A stretch of DNA of 26,542 nucleotides from Apostichopus californicus (taxonomy: Eukaryota; Echinodermata; Holothuroidea; Aspidochirotida; Stichopodidae): NCBI GenBank assembly GCA_020650975.1, contig JAIPMN010001089.1, forward strand, positions 1-26,542, in the 5' to 3' direction. The position numbers were made by a program, and so were the translations under genes. Positions within the stretch are counted from its first letter, which is position 1. Every line of letters starts with the position of its first letter. Of this stretch, positions 21,901 through 26,542 are shown piece after piece. The notes beneath the pieces were generated by a model that ran no database searches, had not been told where the DNA came from, and was given only the letters and a program-made list of their open reading frames with translations.

Positions 21901-24900
21901 CACCAATATTAAAATGCAACATTGAAACTATTACTGATTGTTCAAAGAGCCAAACAGGTGGACTCATTCTATCTAATATGAAATATGGTTATAATATATG
22001 AAAAGATTTCCTCAGGAGTTTCTGTGTTCTGAAATGACCTTTTAGAGGTTATCCACATAAAAACATGGCTACTTACCAAACTAGCACTGCATAATAAGTT
22101 TTTCAGCCTCAAAATTTCTCCTCTCAATTCACGGATGACCCGAACATGAGGATCCTATCGATGAAAGAAACGAAACATGATATTGCAAAATCAATCACAT
22201 AGATACTTTAAAGGAAGGACTATTCCGACGGTTTAAGTTTAGCTCTTTGTTTTGTTCTATAATGTGAAAGATTATTTATCCACAGAAGAGAAAAAAAAAA
22301 TTGCAAATATGGTTTGTAATGTACCTAATTTGGCATGTATGATTACAGCTTTGGAATAGTCTCGACAGAGTCCAAGACACTTGCTGAGTCTGAAATATGT
22401 AATGTACAACTATTTAACTTTTGCAATATTCTGTTTCTTTTTTCTTTTTCCTCTTCTTTTATCCCCCTTGACAAAAAGCATCTTAGCCATCGTAAGAGGC
22501 AACAAATTTACTGCAGCAGAAAAATCATTTCTTGGATAAACAAACCAAGATGAAGGTACCACATAGAAATAGCGCCGAGAGAGAGTTAAACAAATCACTT
22601 TTAATTACATTCATATTTATATGTGCAGTCATCCTTTTACCTATTCTTCTTTTCCTTGCCATTTAACAACAGCTACTGGCTTCAACCAAATTTGAAAACT
22701 TTATCAGTAAAAATATTTCCAAGAAATAAACCTCCCAAATGTTTAACTACCCTACCTAATTAACCTGTGCCGAATTAACCACACCCATCATAACAAGACT
22801 GTAGCCTCAACTCCTAATGCTGCATTTACATATTGAAAATAGTTTTTATGAAATAATAATGCATAGAAAAGAGAGAGAGTAGACAATTTTAATCATCTTT
22901 TGCAAATCCTCCATATCGTTGTTTCATTTCAGCATGTGGGAGTAATCAAGAAATGATGTGTTAATAAGAACCACTGAAGAGGAGAAACATGTAATGGCCT
23001 TTTAGAAGGTAAAAATATGCTCCTCGTCACTACACACCAATGAACTGTGACTATAAATTGAACTCTGTAACCATGCATTTCAACTGAGATCAATGTGATA
23101 TATTACTGATTTAGCTGTTTTTAGTTCTAATTTTTTTTTATAGTTCTTTCTGCTTTATGTTTATTGTGTTCTAACTTCTCTGCATGTTTGAGCACTTTTC
23201 TACTAAAACTGTACCATGATGATAGAATGGAATGAGGGGACAGGTCTTGTGAAGATGTGATGGGATGCTTAGTCTTTGGTAATTTTGTGCAAATCCTTCA
23301 TTCTTACCTCATTAATAACCGGCTGGTTGACAATGTGAGTTGCTCTGCGTGCATACCTGAGTGTGCTCATGGTTTCGTTGTAATGAATACTGGCTGGAGA
23401 GACCGCTGTAATAATGAGAAAGATAACCCACCATTAGAGACTTGAAAAAGTCAAACTAGTACAGGCCCGTAGCCGGGGGGGGGGGGGGGGGGNNGGGGTG
23501 TGTGTTGTTATGATATTGCTATTAATTTCAAGCTTAGATACAACTTACAAGGCCTGGGTCCAAGTGCCATTTCCAGCAATCTGGGAGGCATTTTCAACCA
23601 AAATTTCCTTGTACGGGTAGCGCCAACTCATGGTGGCGCTACGCTTAGATAGTTTTCAATGCAGAATCTATGGCTCTGATAGTTTGCCTACAGGTTCGCC
23701 CCTCCCTTGGCAAATTCCTGGCTACGTGCCTGAACTAGTAGGATTTATTTATTGTGTCCTGTTTTAAAACCTCTCAGATATTGAGAAGTTCTTAGGAAGT
23801 TCCATCACAGACACTTATGAAACCAAACGTAAGGATAAGTGGAGTTTTTTTACAATGCCAAAATGAAACTCTCTCGGTGAAACCAATTTATAAGGAAAAG
23901 CTCATTTTTGCTTTAAACAAAAACAAACTTACTTATGCAATTCTCACACTATTTCAACTATCCATACTTTCTGCATTCTGTCCTATCACAGGCAGATGAT
24001 TAAATTTAGACGGTTAAAACCAACACCGGTGAAGATGAACAAACACATGAACAGTCAGTATGATAATAGGGATGTGTTCATATCCTCCATATCATATAAG
24101 TGTTGCAGCTGAAAATAATCCTGATAAAGTCACCCATCACAGCACCATTATAGGCCCTCGATAATGTAGAATGAAAATGGTAACCTAATTCATTGAAAAG
24201 CTTGCCTTCAACCCTGAACAGAACATAGACTTCTAATAATCAACATTGCAATTTTTTCTTTTTTTTAGGTTGTTTGCAATTTTCTTTTTTTTAGGTTGGA
24301 TGGGCAGGTTTTCCAAAGCTACCAAGTAATGAACAAGTTCTTAATATTTTATAAATGAATTTGCATTCGATAGTACTCGACAATACACGAACTGGACACG
24401 TTTCATATTTCACTCATTTAATAGCAAATTTGAAAGTTGTCTTCACTACTTAAAAACATCAATCTTGATTAAACGAAGTCATTGACTCGCATTGGTATGT
24501 GAGGCAGCATCCAAAATGTATCAAAATCAACTCAAAAACTACTAACATACCAAAGATTGCAACAGGCACGAACACACCGATACCCTGCCGATACCAATCA
24601 TTAATGAATTCGTGCACACTAACTACGGTCTAAGCTTAACCTCCACCCTCCCAAATCCTCCCCTACACCTCCCCCCTCTTTTATTTGTTGCAATATTTTT
24701 TCTCCCTATAATTTATCAACATTTTTATGCCATTCACTCACTGGCAATCATAACCGTCTTTGCATTGCCCCCGAGACTGTCCTTCAGTAACCATGTGAGG
24801 ACCGAATTCCTGTAAGGGACGAAACCGTTGGATCTCCTCTTCAGTCCTTGAGATGATGACTGCATGTCAACCTCTTCACTGGCTAGACTCTCCATGCTGA

Positions 24901-24921
24901 CTGCAGCTAGAGCATTCTCCG
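9917..24921 (-). CDS. Kinesin-3 motor protein, KIF16B/Klp98A-like, partial (multi-exon gene span)
   Basis: The minus strand carries at least eight firm and two probable exons (listed separately) that splice in frame to about 356 codons, or 371 with an optional 45-base exon. In order they encode loop 12 and helix alpha5 of a kinesin motor, the motor end, a neck coil, a linker and an FHA domain. That order defines kinesin-3. Kinesin-3 proteins are plus-end microtubule motors; KIF16B and fly Klp98A move early endosomes and carry a C-terminal PX lipid-binding domain. The FHA sequence resembles KIF16B/Klp98A most closely from memory, for example PHLIG, GIILYHL, GRDDAST and [16 protein letters not shown]9/KIF16A shares this architecture and cannot be excluded, because the diagnostic C-terminus is not here. 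The P-loop and switch exons lie beyond 26542. All internal junctions agree in phase. Entries below describe each exon. Confidence 0.88.
10862..10940 (+). mobile_element. Second tRNA-like SINE head
   Basis: A-box-like TGGTCGAGTGGATAAAGG (about 10868-10885) is followed by a B-box GGTTCGAAC at 10929-10937, again at tRNA-like spacing. It lies some 280 bases before the SINE head at 11145. It could be the start of a longer composite element 10862-11456 with two tRNA-like units, or a separate truncated SINE. Confidence 0.6.
11145..11456 (+). mobile_element. tRNA-derived SINE with (ATT)n tail
   Basis: The head has an A-box-like TGGCCAATTGGCTAAGG (11154-11170) and a B-box GGTTCGATTC (11198-11207) at the spacing of RNA polymerase III internal promoters. 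The body includes gtgtccttgggcaaca.gcttta and ends with gtaaagc..tttgagac, then gtaaagcgctatataaaaat and ATT repeats to 11455. This body and tail style is widespread in invertebrate deuterostome SINEs. It runs antisense to the kinesin gene and ends about 37 bases beyond the donor of the exon at 11493-11611. Target-site duplications were not found. Confidence 0.85.
11493..11611 (-). CDS. Probable kinesin-3 exon: acidic linker after FHA
   Basis: This 119-base candidate runs from a good acceptor (cttcaccatattcag) to a donor gtcagcatc. It starts in phase 0, matching the FHA-end exon, and is open only in that frame among those giving sensible sequence. It encodes [20 protein letters not shown] then [19 protein letters not shown] and leaves AG. 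The composition (E, Q, S, T rich, with a helical [17 protein letters not shown]) fits the poorly conserved linker that follows the FHA domain in KIF16B-like proteins, which often includes a (E/G)NL phrase. Homology itself is not recognisable, so the call rests on splice sites, phase and composition. The leftover AG joins to A of the next exon as arginine. A minor competing acceptor, gctgcag, lies 10 bases inside. A SINE tail begins about 37 bases beyond the donor. Confidence 0.62.
11612..12807 (-). other. Intron holding the 103-bp minisatellite
   Basis: Over half of this 1.2-kb stretch is the minisatellite at 11992-12642. The rest is AT-rich with no feature seen. Confidence 0.6.
11992..12642. 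repeat. 103-bp minisatellite, six copies plus a truncated seventh
   Basis: Unit starts (attgaaaatgtctacatta) fall at 11992, 12097, 12199, 12302, 12405, 12508 and 12611, so the period is 103 with 105 and 102 once each. Each unit carries gagagacggtgaaacggttg and gcgtggagtcag..gaatgag. The inner GAGTC...GACTC pair of each unit forms a possible hairpin. Copies 2-5 are nearly identical, whereas copies 6 and 7 and the first share variants (for example gaggactgcggta), which suggests local homogenisation. It lies in the intron between candidate exons at 12808 and 11611. Confidence 0.95.
12808..12852 (-). CDS. Possible optional 45-base exon after the FHA domain
   Basis: A 45-base stretch between acceptor gattttag and donor gtgagtatg is open in exactly the phase expected (0-0) and encodes [15 protein letters not shown]; the other two frames stop. 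Because it is 0-0, including or skipping it keeps the reading frame. I do not recognise the peptide in other kinesins, so this could be a chance pair of splice-like sequences or an alternatively used microexon. Confidence 0.28.
12853..14216 (-). other. Intronic stretch before the FHA-end exon donor
   Basis: About 1.36 kb, AT-rich, with a 49-bp duplication at 13797-13893 and an imperfect inverted sequence near 13700-13722 (aaacgccc..ttttttggcgtt). No coding is supported. Confidence 0.65.
13797..13893. repeat. 49-bp tandem duplication
   Basis: Two adjacent copies start agattacccacattg at 13797 and 13846, each containing tctgat.taatagc.ccc.ctgt. They differ at several positions, so the duplication is not recent. 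Confidence 0.85.
14217..14299 (-). CDS. Kinesin-3 exon: end of FHA domain
   Basis: This 83-base exon follows acceptor tttcatggtcag and ends at donor gtaagttg. Its first two bases complete a glycine, so the protein reads [20 protein letters not shown] then [11 protein letters not shown]. The phrase QG.(V/I)I.(L/V)[12 protein letters not shown]+.R is the diagnostic end of the kinesin-3 FHA domain in the KIF16B/Klp98A group. The basic tail ARMRAKRA leads to the variable region before the long coiled coils. The exon ends in phase 0. It is 2.6 kb from the preceding exon. Confidence 0.95.
14300..16928 (-). other. Intron between the last two FHA exons
   Basis: About 2.6 kb of AT-rich sequence. A 92-codon plus frame at 15285-15563 and its antisense partner have no recognised family. 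A weak terminal inverted repeat pair is discussed under rejected items. No other structure was found. Confidence 0.65.
16929..17069 (-). CDS. Kinesin-3 exon: FHA core
   Basis: This 141-base exon lies between acceptor gattctctacag and donor gtaaag. It enters with two bases finishing a valine codon and leaves one G for the next exon. It encodes [20 protein letters not shown] then [20 protein letters not shown] and PVQLKQ. Seen features are the ER-E-H core (the FHA S/T-x-x-H site, here with glutamate and the conserved histidine), V.L.P for the mid strands, and the TVNG turn with the conserved N-G that holds the binding loop. These match the KIF16B FHA (LESEHCIF, VTLIP, SVNG, LNQG). A tandem repeat starts about 20 bases upstream of the acceptor. 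Confidence 0.95.
17070..18339 (-). other. Intron between FHA exons
   Basis: About 1.27 kb. Its end nearest the acceptor is occupied by a tandem repeat (17091-17481); the remainder is AT-rich and unrecognised. Confidence 0.75.
17091..17481. repeat. Tandem repeat, two copies plus a partial third, unit 159-189 bp
   Basis: The words acctttacacacatttcaat and ctggattgatggtagaatg start copies at about 17101, 17290 and 17449. The copies also share gggcgca(c)tgtgttaa, gttaccatggacatt, ggcatggtagaacg and ggttgtgaggagacagg. The first copy has an extra poly-G tract (about 17142-17155) and additional bases, which explains the unequal spacings of 189 and 159. The third copy ends at about 17480. Frames within it (68-91 codons) come from the repetition and are not supported as genes. 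Confidence 0.9.
18340..18391 (-). CDS. Kinesin-3 exon: FHA strand with GRDDAST loop
   Basis: This 52-base exon sits between acceptor attttctag and donor gtaagtgtg. It encodes [17 protein letters not shown] and leaves one G, completed by TT of the next exon to valine. The block [10 protein letters not shown].QDI is the FHA beta3-beta4 segment, where the GR pair and the serine/threonine loop normally form the phosphopeptide-contact surface. KIF16B carries almost the same words (GRDDASTEQDIV). The arginine expected in a phospho-binding FHA is present. The exon would be missed by any ORF scan because of its length. Confidence 0.93.
18392..19136 (-). other. Intron between FHA exons
   Basis: About 745 bases without coding. 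It holds a C-rich tract at 18851-18894 that on the transcript strand is G-rich, with several runs of three or more G. No transposon is recognised. Confidence 0.7.
19137..19253 (-). CDS. Kinesin-3 exon: start of FHA domain
   Basis: This 117-base, phase 0-0 exon lies between acceptor tcctttag and donor gtgagtta. It encodes 39 residues, including [20 protein letters not shown] and [13 protein letters not shown]. The order L.++E.LGVV.....PHLIG..DD.LSTG..LYHL is the hallmark opening of the KIF16B/Klp98A FHA region, where the first FHA strands carry the phrase PHLIG(I/L)(D/N)DD. KIF1- and KIF13-type kinesins have PHLVNLNED in this place, so this exon argues for the KIF16B or STARD9 branch. One leucine of the usual DDLLSTG is absent (DDLSTG), a single-residue difference. 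Confidence 0.94.
19254..20782 (-). other. Intron between linker and first FHA exons
   Basis: About 1.5 kb, dominated by the minisatellite at 19634-20217. The part at about 20410-20720 has a retroelement-like look (aataaagtagac, pyrimidine-rich tract) but has no boundaries I can prove. A 68-codon plus frame at 19394-19600 is unrecognised. Confidence 0.7.
19634..20217. repeat. About 20-bp minisatellite (CTCATGCTGTTGTACTCTTA-like), roughly 29 degenerate units
   Basis: Units of about 20 bases built from TACTC, TTACTCATG and CTGTTG words repeat for about 580 bases, with 18-22-base variants and occasional truncated units such as 19780-19795. The repeat period is not a multiple of three and lacks plus-strand stop codons, so overlapping open frames of 79-102 codons appear in the three plus frames, giving Cys/Leu/Tyr-rich peptides. 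These are a by-product of the repeat. The minus strand has TGA in each unit. It lies in an intron of the kinesin gene. Confidence 0.92.
20783..20911 (-). CDS. Kinesin-3 exon: linker and second neck helix before FHA
   Basis: This 129-base, phase 0-0 exon has a strong acceptor (cgtccttgcag) and a donor gtatgatcc. It encodes 43 residues: a serine-rich start, [13 protein letters not shown], then a helix [20 protein letters not shown] followed by [10 protein letters not shown]. The helix matches the part of kinesin-3 tails with the general form L.ENE.+..LT..W..KW.E...I, just N-terminal to the FHA domain (human KIF16B has an LTKEW-type segment here). Aromatic W31 and W35 are in the expected positions. 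The match places this exon between neck coil and FHA without doubt, although the first 15 residues are not conserved. Confidence 0.92.
20912..22076 (-). other. Intron between neck coil and linker exons
   Basis: About 1.17 kb. It includes a short palindromic pair near 21116-21143 (tctctctctcat / agagagagac) and AT-rich unique sequence. Nothing coding is seen. Confidence 0.7.
22077..22154 (-). CDS. Kinesin-3 exon: neck coil
   Basis: This 78-base, phase 0-0 exon encodes 26 residues starting [20 protein letters not shown] and ending LCSASL. It follows the acceptor ttcatcgatag and precedes the donor gtaagtag. The pattern (D/E)xxV+.IRELR.EI.RLK.LL is the kinesin-3 neck helix that directly follows the INED-type linker, and it forms a short coiled coil that controls dimerisation. 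Hydrophobic heptad positions (V, I, L, I, L, L) are intact. The small-residue tail CSASL leads into a variable linker in the next exon. No premature stop or frame problem is seen. Confidence 0.93.
22155..23307 (-). other. Intron between motor end and neck coil exons
   Basis: About 1.15 kb of AT-rich sequence with no recognised repeat family or coding. A 72-codon plus frame near 22335-22553 and its antisense partner are low-complexity and not supported. Confidence 0.7.
23308..23405 (-). CDS. Kinesin-3 exon: end of motor domain
   Basis: This 98-base exon lies between acceptor ttattacag and donor gtaagaat. Joining the single A left by the preceding exon to its first two bases, CG, makes a threonine codon, giving [20 protein letters not shown]. 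Then come [16 protein letters not shown]. This is the standard kinesin-3 motor end: the ATVSPA..NY.ET.STLRYA.RA..I.N.P.INE pattern, covering the final motor strand, helix alpha6 and the start of the neck linker. In most kinesin-3 proteins the helix reads YANRAKNI, so the arginine and the TH here are ordinary substitutions. The exon ends at phase 0. A hAT-type MITE lies about 56 bases upstream of the acceptor in the transcript sense. Confidence 0.95.
23462..23732. mobile_element. hAT-type MITE with perfect 8-bp target duplication
   Basis: A 271-base element begins CAGGCCCGTAGCCGGG and ends with the inverse, CCTGGCTACGTGCCTG. The terminal inverted repeats therefore agree as CAGGC-CGTAGCC with one or two mismatches. 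It is flanked on both sides by aactagta (23454-23461 and 23733-23740), a perfect 8-base direct repeat. Eight-base target duplications with a CTAG core and CAGG-type ends are the pattern of hAT-superfamily transposons. There is no transposase, so it is non-autonomous. It also has an internal hairpin, tagcgccaactcatggtggcgcta, near 23618-23642. A poly-G run after the left end includes two unresolved bases. Confidence 0.85.
23475..23498. repeat. Poly-G run with two ambiguous bases (assembly uncertainty)
   Basis: About 18 G, then NN at 23493-23494, then four G. The Ns sit inside a homopolymer in the left part of the MITE, so the true length is uncertain. On the transcript strand of the kinesin gene this is poly-C, roughly 70-90 bases upstream of an acceptor site. 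Confidence 0.9.
24742..24921 (-). CDS. Kinesin-3 exon: motor loop 12, helix alpha5 and start of strand beta8
   Basis: This 180-base exon is bounded by an acceptor ending tctgacag and a donor gtgagtg. It starts with two bases of a split codon, encodes 59 whole residues and ends with one base of a split codon. Residues 33-59 read [20 protein letters not shown] followed by AKTVMIA. This is the near-invariant kinesin block: the YR.S.LT..L.DSLGGN motif and the strand ending in MIA. Residues 1-32 correspond to loop 12, the kinesin-3 K-loop. The stretch has five acidic residues and only one basic cluster, KRR at 27-29, just before FVPYR. The incoming phase would complete an alanine, as in the conserved ISALA that precedes the loop in this family. 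The previous exon (switch II, helix alpha4) is not in the window. Identification as kinesin is very secure. Confidence 0.95.
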
Positions 24922-26542
24922 CTGTCAGAGATGGAGAGGAGCGTACGACATGTTAGTCAGAAGATGCGGAAGACGTGATTGATTACAGGCTTTTAAAAAT
25001 GCCATTATGCAAAAACAGAGCTAAATTTACACATTCCCCAACATCATGAAAAGGGCAAAAGGACTAGTATCCGTAAGGAAAAAGGGACTCAATGTTTTCA
25101 ATGAGGGATTTCTTTTCACCAAGGGAACTCAAAAAAGTGCTTCTAGCTAAGAGAGTAGTTGAACTTTGTTGAGGGTATAATCAATACATGGAAATCCACA
25201 CACGCTGAGATTTGTAGAAAATGTTTAAGACCGTGCATTACTGTAATTGCTTAATTGGGACAGAAAATTCCTGTGCAAGAGAATCAGAACTAGGATTGTT
25301 TTGAGATAGAAGTTAAAAGTTCTAAAAAAATTTACCAAAATTCCCTCAAGGACAACATTGCAGGGTCTTTTACTTTTAATGGCTTTTGAAAGGATTATTT
25401 GGAACAATTCATTTTCTATTTATTGAGAAATGGAAAATTATGAGAACAGCCGGAGAAAATTATAATTTGTTTTTATCAGTCAAACATCAACACATTTATC
25501 CTCGGCACAATTGCAAGAAAAATATTTTGCCCTCAGATTAAATTTATGGTGAGTTGATGATATGGATCAAGACTGCAAACTTCAAATCAGGATTCACATT
25601 TTTACCATAAATATTAAAATGCACAAACTTTCAAAGACGTTCAACTACATTTCATTAATGATAGAGACGTTTCAAACATTTGCTAGTCACATTTGTCGAT
25701 GCTTGCGTTGATAAAGTACTAACCCGTCTCTTCCGATGCCCGTCTGAGTCCAAATCCTACGTACGCTCTTAAGGCAATCTAACACTCGTAATATTTGCAT
25801 GTAAAGCCTGTGAGCATTAATGTCAGCGTCACGTTTTTTCTAACACTGTATGTAAAAGTCAACATACAGAAACCATGTAAAGTGAAAGACCCCACAAGAC
25901 CGATGTAAGGACCGGTAAAGCTTTGCAAGCAGTAACACAAGCAAGCAGCACGAGTGAAAATAGCCCAGAGATAGATAAATCCATGTACTGCCCTTAAACT
26001 GCACATTAAACATTTACACACTGATCCACTACTCAACTGCGAGTCTAACGGTACAAGATTTTCGGCTAAATTGATCGCCATTTTTATTACTTCCAAATTT
26101 TTGTTTTAGTGAAGTTCCTGAGTCTCCTCATGTTCAATTTTGTAATCTTTTGTTGACAGAAGTAAATTCGGTAATACAGACCTTTGAAAAACCTCTTTGA
26201 AAATGTTATTTTATTCCCAAGCATATATGCAACCAATATTGGTAACTGCTTACACATTTGATTTATACATTAGCATATCATTAAATTTGTCACACAAAGC
26301 ATGTCATATCATAAATGGCCAAAAAAAAAAGGGAAAAAAAGAAGCTACCTGGTATACAGAAGAATTATGTAATGGAACACAGCAGGATTTTCATGGTTAC
26401 AATAACATTTCCAAAGAAGATGGAAAGAAAGGGAGTTACGGTAAATTTGGTGCAATTAATGACGCAGAAATACAGTTCAAGGTTTGTGAATAACATGTTA
26501 GGTATCTATATCTATATATATATATATATCTATATATATCTA
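24922..26542 (-). other. Intron (partial), upstream of the loop 12 exon
   Basis: No kinesin switch II (DLAGSE) or helix alpha4 coding is visible on the minus strand here, so the missing motor exon is beyond the window. The stretch holds AT-rich sequence and a terminal TA/TATC microsatellite. A 105-codon minus frame at 25779-26096 is the longest in the stretch but has no recognised family. Confidence 0.6.
26503..26542. repeat. TA/TATC microsatellite at window edge
   Basis: The last 40 bases are an impure (TA)n / (TATC)n run, cut by the window end. Such tracts are common in introns and vary in length between individuals. Confidence 0.9.

Larger units (their letters stand above)
23406..24741 (-). 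other. Intron between motor exons
   Basis: This 1.3-kb intron contains the hAT-type MITE described separately at 23462-23732. The rest, about 23741-24741, is AT-rich with a short T-rich direct repeat near 24250-24300 (tttttttaggttg twice) and no coding signal I can support. Confidence 0.7.

Noticed and set aside
1-26542. CRISPR arrays, operons, phage or bacterial defence genes.
   Set aside because: The tandem repeats have no spacer structure and the window is clearly intron-bearing animal DNA.

Overview
This is a piece of animal nuclear genome: AT-rich, intron-dominated, full of short non-autonomous transposons, tRNA-derived SINEs and minisatellites. There is no prokaryotic gene organisation. 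The style of the SINEs and MITEs suggests a marine invertebrate deuterostome, perhaps an echinoderm, but that is inference. No long open reading frame on either strand is a gene in itself; the real gene is split into short exons and has to be assembled from splice sites.

One gene is supported. It lies on the minus strand and runs through at least 24921..9917. It encodes the central part of a kinesin-3 motor protein of the KIF16B / Klp98A type (possibly STARD9-like). Eight exons are firm: 24742-24921 (end of motor, loop 12 and helix alpha5), 23308-23405 (end of motor), 22077-22154 (neck coil), 20783-20911 (neck linker to FHA), 19137-19253, 18340-18391, 16929-17069 and 14217-14299 (FHA domain). 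Two further exons, 11493-11611 and 9917-9988, and one optional 45-base exon, 12808-12852, fit by splice site and phase but are not recognisable by homology. All junctions keep reading frame, including three split codons across the firm exons. The 5' part of the motor (P-loop, switch I and II) lies beyond the right edge. The coiled coils and any C-terminal PX domain lie beyond the left edge or were not seen. No promoter or polyadenylation site of this gene is in the window.

The remainder is intron. Region by region: 1-9916 is a large intron (or 3' flank) holding an ~80-bp tandem repeat interrupted by a retroposon 3' tail, a tRNA-derived SINE, a TTAA-flanked MITE (5270-5897), a hAT-type MITE with an 8-bp target duplication (7031-7355), a 317-bp tandem duplication and G-rich tracts. 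9989-14216 holds tRNA-like SINE sequence, a 103-bp minisatellite with about six copies, and a 49-bp duplication. 17090-17481 holds a tandem repeat beside an FHA exon. 19634-20217 is an ~20-bp minisatellite that happens to be stop-free in all three plus frames. 23462-23732 is a second hAT-type MITE with a perfect 8-bp target duplication and an assembly gap (two N) in a poly-G run.

I found no novel multi-gene system. The most interesting points are the kinesin gene itself, its unusually long and partly acidic loop 12 (the K-loop position), and the cleanly bounded MITEs.
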